Assembly: GCA_003255065.1 (NCBI GenBank)
Contig: QAOA01006617.1
Coordinates: forward strand, 391,305-455,304
DNA length: 64,000 nt
Reading direction: 5' to 3'
DNA from: Cercis canadensis
Taxonomy: Eukaryota > Streptophyta > Magnoliopsida > Fabales > Fabaceae
Made by a program: the position numbers and the translations under genes. The notes below the pieces were generated by a model. It was not told the DNA's origin. It worked only from the letters and a program-made list of their open reading frames with translations, and ran no database searches. Numbering within the stretch: the stretch's first letter is position 1; every line of letters begins with the position of its first letter. Below are positions 50,872 through 62,965 of the stretch, in pieces.

Positions 50872-52046
50872 AAAAAAGGATTTTAGAGGGATAGAAGTTG
50901 AAGTGAAAATTTATGACCTTATTTGAATATTCTTTTGGCAGTAAAAATTAAGAGGAATATAAAAGAAAGATGAGGAGAATTTTACTTTAATTTCACCAAA
51001 ATTAACCTCTCTAAAAATTAAAAATCAGAAAAAATATTCTTGAATTATATAATTATATTTTTTTAAAACAGCTTCTCGATAAAATTTAGTTATATGTAAA
51101 TATATAATGTTATAAGGTTTCTTTATTTTGTTCCCTACTTTTCTTATTTTCATTCTCCTTGTTTCATCTCTTCTAGTTCTTTTCCTCCCATTTCATTCTC
51201 AAATAAACTTTGGATCCACTGAAAAATGTTGATATGAGAAGAATATAAGAAAAATTAAGAGAGTTATTGTTTGGTACCTCAAATTGATAAAAAATATTAT
51301 TTAATTTTAAATATGAAGAGATTTCATTTTAGTTTTTCTTATATTAGGAGAAAATATCTATTAATGTTATATGGTTATTTCGTTTATTTTTAAATATGAT
51401 AACTATATAATACTAAAAAATAATTATATAAATAAATAAGATAATCACATAACACAAAATAATAATTACATATGTTAATATAATAATCACATAATACAAA
51501 GAGGATTAGATATTTTGTACGATATGAGAGATTGAGAGAAATTAAATTAAAACTTTTACATGTCTAAAACTAAATAATTTTTTTTACTAACTTGAGACAA
51601 CAAACAATAAATTTCTCAAAAATTAATGGTCATAATAATTTGAGGATAAAAAGTAAATTCGGATAAGTTTATCCCCTGTGAATTTCTCTTATTTAAGTGT
51701 GCAAGAGTGAACCCAAAAAAGAGTGTCTTTTCTGATAATAAGTAAAATTGTGCGTGGACATAGCAATTAGCAATTGAGGTTTGGAAACAGGGTGATCCTT
51801 GACAGAAACAGAATCTATGTGCCCCATTTCCGTTATATAAGGCAAGTGTCACCGCCACAGCCATTGCCTGCTCTTCAACTAAACGCTTTCCAAATATCTG
51901 TTGCTATTGACACTCTGTTACACCCACCTGTACGCATCCCAATTCTTGACTCCCACGTAATCAACTCGCACACTCACTCTTTTCCCAAACCACGTCTTGT
52001 GTTCTCCCTCTCACTCTCTCCCAGAAACGAAACCCTTCTCCAAGAA
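50872..52046. other. AT-rich intergenic DNA and promoter/leader of the carboxypeptidase gene
   Basis: The AT-rich stretch to about 51730 holds no gene. The last 300 bases are CT-rich, promoter- and leader-like, and contain the TATA box at 51834-51840. Confidence 0.6.
51834..51840 (+). promoter_or_regulatory. TATA box of the carboxypeptidase gene
   Basis: TATATAA lies 207-213 bp before the start codon. It predicts transcription starting near 51865 and a CT-rich leader of about 180 bases. The short ATG frame at 51816 would then lie upstream of the transcript. Confidence 0.6.
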
Positions 52047-55000
52047 ATGGGGCATTCCATCCCAATCTACCTCTCTTCTCTCCTCTTGCTCCTGTTTCTC
52101 TCACCATCATCGTCTTCGATGATTGCCCATGATCTTCGCCTCGTGGGTTCCAATTACCCTTCCGTTCAGGCGACCAAGTTGATTGGAGAACTCAATTTGT
52201 TCCCCAAGGAGGATGTTAACATCGTCCATGGCGGCAATTCTTCTCTTCAACCGAAGAAGATCGTTGAGAAGCGGTTTAGATTCCCCAATTTGATGGGTTC
52301 TGAGTCTGGAGTTTCGGTTGAGGATTTGGGTCACCATGCTGGTTATTACAAGATTGAGCATTCTCATGCGGCAAGGTAGGATTTTTTTGGAGTTCAAAGC
52401 CTAACTAATTTGTTTCGGTAATTTGGTTTTGTTTGTTGGTTGATTATATTCATTTGGGGTTTGATTTCTGTGTTTGACTATCCCCTGCTGTTAATTCAAC
52501 TTAGACGCTAGCTTTTCAACGTTTGGATGAGTGGGATATTGTTGTAGAAGTGCCAAAAAATATGTTTTTGATCCTTTTATTTGTATAGAGTTTTTATTCT
52601 TTCTTCACTTTTGGTTGGACTCCGCAGGATGTTCTACTTCTTCTTTGAATCGCGCAACAGTAAGAAGGATCCTATTGTGATTTGGTTGACTGGGGGACCT
52701 GGGTGTAGCAGTGAATTAGCTATGTTTTATGAAAATGGTCCTTTCAGAATTGCTGACAACATGTCTCTTTTGTGGAATGAGTATGGTTGGGACCAGGTAT
52801 GCGAATTTCTGTTATTATCTTTATAAGTTACTACTTACTATGGTTTAAATGTCCTTGTGTGTGTGTGTGTGTTTCCATGCGTGTGTATGTCCTTGTGTTT
52901 TGAATGATATACATCTATATCATGCTAACCTGAACTAGTAGCTAATAATATGTGCAGAAGTAATTACTTGCTGTTTGTTATACTTCACCTCCAACTTAAA
53001 GGTGTCATATGCCAGATACGGGTCCCAGGTGTCTTAAGAAATGCTTACCTGTATATATTATATAAAAATATCTCTGAATGATAAAAAATGAAGATCTTTC
53101 CTTCAGTTTTGATATTGAGAGTTTTCATATTGTGAAAATTGCTTTGTGAAGATAAAAGAAAAACCGGCTAATACCCTAATTGTTATAGTCTTTTTAACTA
53201 CTTTCAAGAATTATGAACAAGAGTTTAACAAATTTCTTGGTGACCTTGCAGGTATCAAACCTTCTGTATGTTGACCAACCAATTGGAACTGGCTTTAGTT
53301 ACAGTACTGATAGGCGTGACATTCGTCATAATGAAGATGGTGTTAGCAATGACCTGTATGACTTTCTACAGGTGCTTGCTTTTGCTCCGAATATTGGTTA
53401 TAGAATTTCAATGCAATGTTCCTTTATTGCCTTGTATTTTTTGTTTGTGAGACGGAAGTTTAATTTATGAACTTCACTAGTTAAAATTTGTTGGATACTA
53501 CTAAATTTAGTATAAACTAATGCTTATATTGACTGGTTGGCCTTACCAATATTATCTTGACTTTGCATGTTCTCTTTGTTTTCGTTTTTGGTTGGTCAAA
53601 TCTCAGGCCTTCTTTGCCGAGCATCCTGAATATGCAGAGAATGACTTTTATATTACGGGCGAATCGTATGCTGGACACTATATTCCTGCTTTTGCTGCTC
53701 GAGTCTATAGAGGAAACAAAGCTAAAGAAGGAATTCATATAAACTTAAAGGTGTATTTCTTTACGTAGGCTAATAGCATTTCAACTATCTGTGTGTCAAA
53801 ATTACATTGAATGGTAAGAAGAGAAGACTTGCTCAACTAATTTAAAGTTGTTGAACAGGGATTTGCCATTGGTAATGGGCTTACTGATCCTGCAATTCAA
53901 TATAAAGCTTACACTGATTATGCACTGGACATGGGCATAATTCAGAAGGCTGACTATGAACGCATCAACAAACTGATGGTTCCAGCCTGTGAATTGGCAA
54001 TAAAACTATGTGGTAAATTACGTGTAAAATTGCTTCAATTTTCTCTTCAGCAAAAGTTGCCTTTCCCCTCATTTCTTGTCGATTGGCTTCTGTTTCCTTT
54101 CTGGTTAATGGTTGTTTTAATCATTTCAGGTACTGATGGCACTATCACTTGCATGGCTTCATATTTTGTTTGCAATACAATATTTAGTGCCATCTTGTTA
54201 CGTGCTGGTGATACAAATGTAAGTATCTAAGTTTCTTCCTCTTTTGTGGGGGTGACATATCAATGATGCTTTATAATGTTGACAAAGAATCTCTAGAAGT
54301 AGAAGCTTAACCTGATAGTTGAGGGTGGAAGATCAGGTTCTTAATTAACTCTAACATGCCCCCTCATGTAAAAGATCTTTGAGTATGTAGCATGTTCAGA
54401 ACGCAGGCTTCCACTACCTTGTGGTGAAATTTAAATAAGCATGAGGCTGGTGAGGATCAAACTATGACCCACTTTACGCCTAGAAGCTTTAATACTTCGT
54501 TAAAGAATTGCGCAATCTAAAAGTTTTTGTTGTTTAAGTGAGGACCAAAGAAGGGCTTTTGGTTATCTTGAATGAATTTGTTACCTTCATTTATCAGTAA
54601 TAAGATACCTGTTACTTTTTGTTCTTCTCTTTCTGGAAAACATGATTTATGCAAAAAGGAATATTAATTTCCACTTATTTAAATGTATGAAACTTTTTCT
54701 CTACAAATAAGCATGTAGATAATTAACCATTTTCAAATTAAGTCTGTTTAATACTCCTCCTTTAGCCCTTAGTCAGAAATATCTTGGATATGAACTTCAA
54801 TAGCAATTGTCAAGAAAACTTTTAATTCTGCTTGTGGGTCAGAATCTTGTGCCTAGACATCTATAGTGATTGCAAAGTGTTGAGATTACATGGGTAGATT
54901 GTTAAATTATTGACCAGCATTTATATACTCACTCTGCAGTATTATGACATCAGAAAGAAGTGTGAGGGAAGCCTTTGTTATGATTTTTCGAACATGGAGA

Positions 55001-55713
55001 AGTACCTGAACCAGAAATCTGTTCGGGATGCACTAGGGGTTGGGAATATTGATTTCGTGTCTTGTAGCACTACAGTTTATCAGGCCATGCTGATGGATTG
55101 GATGAGAAATCTTGAAGTTGGCATCCCTGCCCTTCTTGAGGATGGAATCAGTTTACTTGTTTATGCTGGGGAATATGATCTTATTTGCAATTGGCTTGGT
55201 ATGTGTCCCGGCTTAACCCATGTTTAAGATTTTACACTTAAAAACACTCAAACGCATGAATTGATGAAGCCTGGTGGTATGATTTCAATGAGTAGGTAAT
55301 TCAAGATGGGTTCATGCCATGGAATGGTCTGGTCAGAAAGAGTTTGTTGCATCACCTGAAGTTCCTTTTGTTGTTGATGACTCAGAAGCTGGATTATTGA
55401 AGAGTCATGGGCCTTTAAACTTCCTCAAGGTCTCACTCTCTTTTCCCCTCCACACACACACACTACATATATAAGAAATTGCCACTCAAATACAAATTTG
55501 TGCTTCTGGTTGTGTTGCCTTATAGCTCCACTCCACTCAGGATGGTAAATGCTGACCCGGTTGCATATTATGTATAAAAAACAGGTCCATGATGCGGGTC
55601 ACATGGTTCCAATGGACCAGCCTAAGGCTGCATTAGAAATGCTGAAGAAATGGACTCAGGGAAGCCTTTCTGAAGTTGGAGGTGATCAGGAAAAATTGGT
55701 TGCTGACATGTGA
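52047..55713 (+). CDS. Serine carboxypeptidase-like protein, SCPL47-49 type (508 aa)
   Basis: Nine exons: 52047-52375, 52628-52796, 53252-53371, 53607-53750, 53859-54012, 54130-54218, 54940-55198, 55296-55429 and 55585-55713 (1527 nt). An S10 family exopeptidase that removes C-terminal residues, expected in vacuole or cell wall. A signal peptide ([18 protein letters not shown]) covers about residues 5-24. A propeptide-like stretch precedes [20 protein letters not shown]. The substrate-binding motif [20 protein letters not shown] is intact. The catalytic triad is Ser226 in GESYAGHY, Asp415 in GEYDLICNW and His472 in [11 protein letters not shown]. The first in-frame ATG after the TATA box was chosen as start. 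The length and sequence plan fit the Arabidopsis SCPL47/48/49 group, close to carboxypeptidase Y-type enzymes, rather than the acyltransferase-like SCPLs. Confidence 0.95.
54300..54525. repeat. Degenerate dispersed repeat in a carboxypeptidase intron (low confidence)
   Basis: Text such as AACATGCCCCCTCATGTAAA, GGATCAAACTATGACC and CATGAGGCTGGTGAGGATC resembles a repeat type widely scattered in dicot genomes. No boundaries could be read here, and the assignment rests on recollection of the motif style, not on a comparison. Confidence 0.3.
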
Positions 55714-57246
55714 TCTCTTTTATTACATATTCGCCTAGGAAAAAGCCAGGTCCAAAAAGTAGAGGGGGAAAAAACATTGAAGTGGAACAAGGCGTTTACC
55801 CTTGTGTTATCAAAACCTCACTAAAGTCATGCTTAGCACATGTATTATCTTGGTTTGTTTACACTTGGCATTCAATACAAACAAGGCATGCTTCAACTCT
55901 TCTATTTTTTCTTTTGTCAATTATTTTATTTGTAGAATTTAAATATATAAAAAAGATATGAAAATTAATGTTATGTAATTAACAATAAATACTTTTTAGT
56001 TAAATAAAATGGAGAAAATTTTAGATTGACATTTATTGGTATTTGTTTTGGATCGATAAATAATATTTTAATACATTTTACTATCTTTTAATTATTTTTA
56101 GTTTCATTTTCGTGATAATCACTTTTGTATTGGTATCACGATTAATCATCAAATTTTAATACCCTTATTTCGTAACATCAATTAAATTTTTATACCCTTT
56201 TTATATACGTTTACTATTCTTAAGGTTTGTTGAAATGATAAATCCATTCCATTTTCACTATGAGCAACAGTGGAGATGTTGGATGGCAATGGAGCGAGGC
56301 ATGCACTCTTTGTTCTAATCTCGGAAGAACATTTTCTTGTCATATCCGTGGCCTAGGATTTTTCAACGGCCCCATCCCCACCTTATTGAATGTCCATTTG
56401 TCTCATGCTCCATTTCATTTATCCATGCATCTATACTTTTCTAAAAAATCCTAAGTCAAAACGACGTCGTTTTGCCAAAAAATTTATATAATGTATTATA
56501 TATATATGTACAATACGGGGTGGAGTGGGTAGTGACTTTCCCATTCCCAGCCCCGTCCCATAAAATTACTCATCCACATCTCCATATCTATTTTTTTTAT
56601 CCCATACTCGTACCCGACCAGGTAAAAGTAACGGAGCCCTATCAGGTATAGGACAAATTGTCATTCCTAGGAGATGATTGACAAATTTTTTGGGTATACA
56701 GCCTGACCAAACACAACTTTCAGGGAAGAGAGTCTCATCATTCTGAAAATGTTCACAAAATCCGTAAAGTTTATTCCTTTTTTATTATTAAAAGTTTAGG
56801 GTGAAGGAAAACTATTCTATTTTAAGATTAATATATGTCATAAGCTTAAGTGAAGACTTATAATAATATTTATAAATTGCTTATCAAATGAAGACTTCTA
56901 ACAATAGAATTTGAACTTAGGTCTTATAAATGAAGTGTTTTGATTCTTATTAATTGAACAAACTCCCATTGATGTACACTTGTACTGTCTATTATTGAGT
57001 ATCTCTTTCTTTGTGCTTGATCTCTTACAATTGCTTATTTCTCTCATAAACCCACATTTCTTCCCATTATCCCCTTTTTTAGTGTGTTATGACATTTCTT
57101 CGATAAAGATAAAATAAACTATCTGAAAAAAATTTGCTAATATATATATCATAGACGCCTAACAACCTTGGTAATAGTAATAAATAGAAAATCCTGTTGG
57201 TGTATGGTTAGAAGATTAAGAGTGGACTACTGGCTATTTCACAATC
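55714..57246. other. Intergenic region with a perfect palindrome and repeat-like GC-richer stretch
   Basis: AAAACGACGTCGTTTT at 56458-56473 is a perfect 16-bp palindrome. It is followed at about 56510-56680 by GC-richer text (CGGGGTGGAGTGGGTAGTGA, CCCAGCCCCGTCCCAT) that is unlike the flanks and looks like a dispersed repeat. The stretch 56820-56940 resembles 3420-3510 (ending GAACTTAGGTCTTA). No gene was found. Confidence 0.5.
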
Positions 57247-60200
57247 ATGTTATCTGCGGTTGGCTTCTCTCCCAATTCTTGGTTGCAGTGTTCTCCTTTA
57301 ATGCCACCGTCAATTTCAGCTACTTGTTTTGTGGCCTCACTCTCACAATTTTCGACGTCACCTTCTTCCTCCTTGAGCTGTGTCCGTCTCTCTAAGCTCA
57401 ATTATACAGGGAGAGCATCTTCTCAAGGTGAGATTAACTTTCTAAGCATTCCCAATTTTGACATCAGTTTCATCCTCAAATACACATTTTAAGATAAGGG
57501 TCTCTTAGTTTTCTTGGTAAAAATTATGGATTTGGAGTTGCTGTGGTTACTTTTGCATTTCCAGGCAGTATTGCTTCAGCTCACAGAATTCACTAGTGCT
57601 GAATGTTGTTTTAGTTCTCGGAAGGAGAAAGCCATTGAGAGAAGAAAACGGGAAAAAATAAAAAGGGGGAAGGAAATGGAATTGTTGAGACTAATTTTGT
57701 AGTTTGTTAACAAGGAAATGAGCGAAAACAAAGAATTAGGAAACTCTAGCTGTGTGTAAAGATTTGGGTGTTGTAATTTTAAACTATAGATCACTGTGTT
57801 ACTGGGAAAAATGTAGATGGTTAGAAGTTAGAAGGCTAGGAGTTATATATGGGTACAACTCATAGGAGAAGATGGATGCCATACATGAATACTGATCTTT
57901 GGAAAAGCAATTCAGAAGATGAACATATGCAGCCATTGACATGTGAGTGCTCTTTTAAGATATATGCACGTCATTATTTACACAACCGAAGCATTCTTGT
58001 GGTGAACTTTAAAAGATTGCCTTCGATGAATCTGCTATCTTACATCGTGTCACTGAGATAATTGCAACTTGTGTTACTTGATAGAGTTTTCTGTCAAAGT
58101 GGCTAACAAGATGGTTTAGACAGATATTAGTAATTTTCTTTTAATCAATCTTCCCATTAAACTACAAGATATTGTAAATGGTAATCTGAGGAGTAAAATC
58201 AAAATTTCAGCATTTAGAAGTATAAATTATTTGTTCAAACTTCGAACAGACTTTAATGTACCTTTTGTTTCCAAGACGATGGAGGAAGCTTCAGCTATAT
58301 TTGTTGTATATTTCTCTCTCTCTCTCTCTCTCTCTTTTTCATTTTGCCCCCTTTTTCTGAAGGAGGTTGGATGCTCTAAACTAATGGTTATTATTTTCTC
58401 ATACAAAGTTGGCACCCTCATTTTATTTAATATAATGTATTTCCATCTTGTAGGAGTTCCTAGTGAGTTGGTTGAAGACTCAAAATTTGTTCCTTTAAAT
58501 GCTGATGATCCTGTATATGGTCCACCTGTAAGTTATGATTGGTTTTAATTATCTTTGTGATGAACACATAATTTCAAAAGACACACATTGTAGAAATATA
58601 TATATCAGATATAGTTTTTGATTTGAAATTCCTTACGTTAGTTGTTATAAAAATGTCCACAAATCTCAAAAGTTGCGATTTCAGCACACACCCAAAAAAG
58701 AAAAAAAAATGAAATTCTTTCTTCTGGTGGATGTTCTATCAACCTTACCTTGGATCAGAACCTAGTCCTGTAAAAGACAATAACATCACTTGGAAAACAG
58801 AATTGGTCTATGTTTCTGACTTTCTGGTGTGAGCTGATGCATATTTTGTTCTGACTCATATGTAGTTTAATACAAAAACTTATTTCTATTTGCAGGCTTT
58901 ATTGTTGTTGGGATTTGAAGCAGATGAAGCTTTGAAGGTAGTATCCATCATGATCCATTAAAGAGAATTTGCTAATTCCTTGTAGAAATATGATTGGACC
59001 TTAATCAAGGCTTTTATAATTCCTTCGGCTGTTTCTTTTTCTTGATCTCCCCTCTACCTCTCTTTGTAATTTGTATAAATTACCAATCTGTATTTCTAAT
59101 ATAATCTTTGTCTGATTAATGTCTGTGCTTTCAATATGATGACCCCAACTATTCATTGAGGATCTCTTCTTGATCTTTGCACTACTGCTGAAAGTCTTGT
59201 ATATTAATCATCCAATGTCAGCATCAAGGCTACCTTGATATTGTGTTATTGTCGGCTCAATGTGATAGCAAGATTAATAGGGCCATTTACTTACAATGAG
59301 TGTTATGGTATTACCCTACATCTATTTGATCTTCAATTACATAGCACCCAAATTCTTTTATATCTTTCCAAATTTTGCTAATCGATAATCAATGCCTATC
59401 CTGACCTTGTTTGTTCAGATACAACAACTTTTGAAAGAGTTAGATGGTGAATTCCTAAAGGTAATGTCTTCATCTTGTCCTTCATCATCATATTCTATTT
59501 TACAATTTCACTGTCCATGAAAAATCTAGAAAATGCATGACTAGGCTGCTCATCAAGCATTATTACCAGCTAAAACATTATTGGTAAAATAGTTGCTATG
59601 AGCTTTTTTCTTGGATAGTATTATACTTTTGTTCTTTCAGGTAATTTTGGATTATCAAGATCTTCTATGAATTAGTTAACTATTAAAAGAAGGATTTTCA
59701 GATGTGAAAAGACCTTTTTGGGCAGAAGGCAACTGGCTTTGTCTTAGATATGCAGCAAAATGGGAGGGTTTCATTTTCTCTTTAGCCTGATACTTCCTAC
59801 AAGTAGTGAGATTGCAACATCTCAATTTACAATATCTCATTCCATCTGAGTAAGTTATCAGCATAGGGAATGAGTAATATGACAACACTAGTCTATTATG
59901 TTTGGTGGAAGGAGCTTACAACCATCTTTAGATCAGGAATGAACCACTTAAAAGGAAGAATGATTGCTCAAAAGTTGATCGACCAATTGTCTTAATCCTA
60001 TTTATATATCTTTGATCCAGTGAATGTAATGTGCTCCTCATACTCTCATTATAGACCACTGCTCACCAATATATCAGCATGAATGTGATAGGGTAAATCA
60101 CATGGCATAGCCAATTATGGATGCCACATTGAAAGAAGATTAACAGGAAAATGAAATTCTATCTTTTCCCCATCTGACTTATATGTGACTTATATATCAC

Positions 60201-61206
60201 ATTGTAGGTTATCTTTTGTACCGAGGACATGGTTACTTGTTCTCTTTGGGAAGCAATAAATACAACACAACCCAGTTTGGAAGAAGTTAAGGTAGAATTT
60301 TTTAAGCAGATATTGATGTATTATTTCATGTTGTTCCACTCTTCCCATTTACTCCCGAGTTGCTTATGGAGAACTAATAACAAGCAGAAATTAACTTTAC
60401 TTTTGGAGGGCTTGAATGTCTCTTGAATGAGCTTTTCCATTGTAATTTTTGTGGGGCAATTTCAAATAATTGATCATTTCTTTGTATGATCTTTAGATCC
60501 GAATTCTTATTTAGATTACAATAGTTGCACGCTGTCTGGTGTAAGTTGTGGAGAACTTCCTCCTGTTTAATGAGTGATTGCAACCTCTGAAATTTTGTGA
60601 GCATAATAATGTAAAGCCTTAGTAATTAGCATCCAATAAACTTAAATAAAGATGTTCTGGATATAAGTATTTTTTGTCAGATGGCTATGCTATACTTCTT
60701 TACATATATCATTCATAAGTCATTCTGTACTAAAACCTAAATCTTTCTTTTGGCCTTAAATTCTATATCATATTTGAAACTCTGCACGTATTCAGCATTT
60801 TGTTTTCCGCAGATAGACAAGTCACTGCCTCGGATATGCTTCTTATCTGGTTTGAGTGGAGAGGAGATGATGATGTTCATAGATTCTTTCCCTGAGACTG
60901 GTAATAAAAATCTCCAACATCCTCAAATTTGGTGTTAGTTAGAATTTCCATTTTTCACTAATTATTTGTACCAAAGAAAAAGAATTGAGCTTCTTCCCTT
61001 TATGCAGGACTGAAACCAGCTGTGTTTGCGGCTCTTGTTCCCAACAGTGCAGATAAACCACTGCAGGAGTTAATAGAAGAAATAATGGGGGACCATGAGA
61101 TGTTGGTACGTGTTTATTTCGTGCATCTATATTAGTCTTTATCATTCTTATCACCTTATGCAAGCCATTCTTTTTGCAGACATCAAAGCAACCGGACTCT
61201 AATTAA
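57247..61206 (+). CDS. DUF3783-like protein with probable plastid transit peptide (211 aa)
   Basis: Eight exons: 57247-57427, 58454-58527, 58896-58937, 59419-59460, 60208-60291, 60813-60900, 61008-61105 and 61180-61206 (636 nt). Residues 1-60 are Ser-rich with few acids (MLSAVGFSPNSW through YTGRASSQ), typical of a plastid transit peptide. The conserved core follows: VPSELVEDSKFVPLNADDP, ALLLLGFEADEALKIQQLLK, VIFCTEDMVTCSLWEA, LPRICFLSGLSGEEMMMFID and FAALVPNSADKPLQELIEEI with GDHEML near the end. The last part resembles the DUF3783 domain, found in bacteria and plants and without known function. Exon 1 joins the second exon directly in phase across a 1-kb intron; an additional small exon there cannot be excluded. 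Exon 4 and exon 3 are only 42 nt each. Confidence 0.8.
58312..58336. repeat. CT microsatellite in the first intron of the DUF3783-like gene
   Basis: About twelve uninterrupted CT units lie upstream of the second exon and could add to its pyrimidine tract. Confidence 0.9.
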
Positions 61207-61723
61207 TCATCCGGAGAATTGGATTTCCAGAGATTCAAAATTACCACTTATTCCCAGAAAGAGATTGTATAGCCTGGCTCCAAAAGCAATCAGATTTTAT
61301 TGAGGCCAAGTTTTCACTTTGGTTGCTTGCGTGCTAGTGAAAGTCTCTAGTTTATATTTTTACTTTATGTTAAGCTGTCGACATTGTAGATATAACTCGG
61401 TACAGCAAAACATCTGGGACTGCTATGTAATTTAGCAACTGTTATGCTATAGCTATAGCACTGCTTAGAATTAAAAGAATGTACCAATGTTGCTCTGTAA
61501 CTAGAGGGTTGCCCTTTTGTCTGCCTACCGAAAAGCATGGAAATATAACTGAAAAGCACAATATCAACATGGCTTTTATGTTAAAAAAACATTTAACATT
61601 ATCCCATGAAATCTATGAAGTTCTTTAGTGCAACCATGAAAAGGACCTAATAATATTGAAGATAATAACCACACTGTATAAACTAGATTATAACAGTTTA
61701 TGTTCAAATCCTCTGTTGTTTCA
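61207..61723. other. Convergent 3' region between two genes
   Basis: Only 517 bp separate the stop codons of the plus-strand DUF3783-like gene and the minus-strand CCCH gene, so the two 3' untranslated regions may nearly meet or overlap. No other feature was seen. Confidence 0.6.
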
Positions 61724-62965
61724 CTACCGAACAAATTCATCTGGAGGGGCAGCTTCAGGAATCTCTCCAGGATTCCATTTCTGTTTTAACCAAACACCGG
61801 CCTCTACAGAGACATTCTCAACTTGCAAGTTACTTAACAATTGACCATCTGTTCTTGATTGCAACATTGTACTGAAGTTAGATTCATTGCCAGATGCCTG
61901 TTGCGTAGTTGAATTGGGAAACTTTGACAGCCCTGCTGGTGTAGAAGCCGAACTACTTTCTGTAACTGATATGTCTCTGTTGCTTAGGCTTGCTTCAGTT
62001 TGAAAGAAACTAGGTTGCGCTGGAGTGTTATTTACCACTGGAGAGGACCTTTCAAAATTCATATTCAATGAAGGACCCAATTGACTGAAGCTTGAGACGG
62101 ACAGAGGATCATTGTTTTGAGTAGCTCTTGAGAATGGATTTGCATTGGGTCCAAGAAATTGGGTTTGATTGGCAGGAGAAGGATTGAGTAGCATTGTGAA
62201 AGGATCATTATTTTGAGTAGTTCTTGAGTATGGATTTTCATTGGCTTGAAGAGATTGGTTTTGACTGGTAAGAGAAGAATTCAATGGCATTGCGTAGGGT
62301 TTACGAAGGAGGTTCTCAAACTCAAGTAACTTGGAATTTAGTAGATTTCTCTCTCTTTCAACTATTGATTGCAAGCTCATCCCTTGCTTAGAATCCTCAT
62401 ATGCTGCTGTGCGCAATTCTTCATAGCTAACATCACCAACAATATCACAAGGACCATTTCTATTATGACCATAGCATGTAAGCTTCCAAAGTGGTTTCTC
62501 ATGCTCAAAGTCTTCTGCAATTTGGCGTTTGCAGGTCTCAGGATCTGTGCATTTATGACTAACTGACTGGGAATTATCAGATTGACGTGGAGCACCATTC
62601 TGAGGTAAGGAGGAAGAACGAGTCCATTTGTTTTCAAAAGGTTTAAATTGCTGTTGTTTAGATCCAAAATCAGGAACCCCTTTTGACTGGGAACTGTTCT
62701 GCACGCCAAATCCAAAAGAGTTGGGATTTTGTTGTTGGTGTGAGCCAGTCTGGGATCCAAATCCAAAAGGATTGGACTTTTGCTGTTGGTGTGAGCCAGA
62801 ACCAAATCCAAAAGGATTTGTAGTCTGCTGCTGGTGTGAACTATTCTGTGCCCCAAAGCCAGCAACATTAGATTTTCGCGGTTGTTGTACATGAAGAAAT
62901 TTACACCTTTCTCCATACTGACAGCTTCCTCGCTGGAAATTTCTACAGGGTTCTCTCCTATGCAT
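61724..62965 (-). CDS. CCCH zinc-finger, FG-repeat nucleoporin-like protein (C3H16/NUP42-like), 413 aa
   Basis: A single-exon coding region. It opens with a CCCH finger of C-x7-C-x5-C-x3-H spacing (C7, C15, C21, H25; CRNFQRGSCQYGERCKFLH). Gln/Ser-rich FG repeats follow (about residues 35-105: AGFGAQ, NPFGFGSG, NPFGFGSQ, NSFGFGVQ, PDFGSK). A conserved plant middle region contains PLWKLTCYGHNRNGPCDI and YEELRTAAYEDSKQGMSLQS. The C-terminus has dispersed NPS/NPF motifs and ends in GVWLKQKWNPGEIPEAAPPD. Arabidopsis zinc-finger CCCH protein 16 has this plan. The yeast and animal relatives (Nup42, NUPL2) act at the cytoplasmic face of the nuclear pore in mRNA export through Gle1. The start at the finger is normal for the family. 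Convergent with the preceding gene. Confidence 0.92.
   Translation of the reverse strand: MHRREPCRNFQRGSCQYGERCKFLHVQQPRKSNVAGFGAQNSSHQQQTTNPFGFGSGSHQQQKSNPFGFGSQTGSHQQQNPNSFGFGVQNSSQSKGVPDFGSKQQQFKPFENKWTRSSSLPQNGAPRQSDNSQSVSHKCTDPETCKRQIAEDFEHEKPLWKLTCYGHNRNGPCDIVGDVSYEELRTAAYEDSKQGMSLQSIVERERNLLNSKLLEFENLLRKPYAMPLNSSLTSQNQSLQANENPYSRTTQNNDPFTMLLNPSPANQTQFLGPNANPFSRATQNNDPLSVSSFSQLGPSLNMNFERSSPVVNNTPAQPSFFQTEASLSNRDISVTESSSASTPAGLSKFPNSTTQQASGNESNFSTMLQSRTDGQLLSNLQVENVSVEAGVWLKQKWNPGEIPEAAPPDEFVR

Noticed and set aside
50593-50926. Open frames with poly-Phe and undefined residues across the N gap
   Set aside because: They are products of the poly-T homopolymer and N characters, with no coding meaning.
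57428-58453. Possible additional coding exon near 57560-57705 or 57849-58061 in the DUF3783-like gene
   Set aside because: Joining exon 1 to these acceptors in the required phase meets stop codons, while exon 1 joins 58454 directly in phase and gives the conserved GVPSELVEDSKF sequence.
59641-59670. Acceptor-like CTTTCAG followed by GTAATTTTGG as an exon start
   Set aside because: The real exon at 60208 (GTTATCTTTTGTACC) encodes the conserved VIFCTED. This one runs to a stop quickly.
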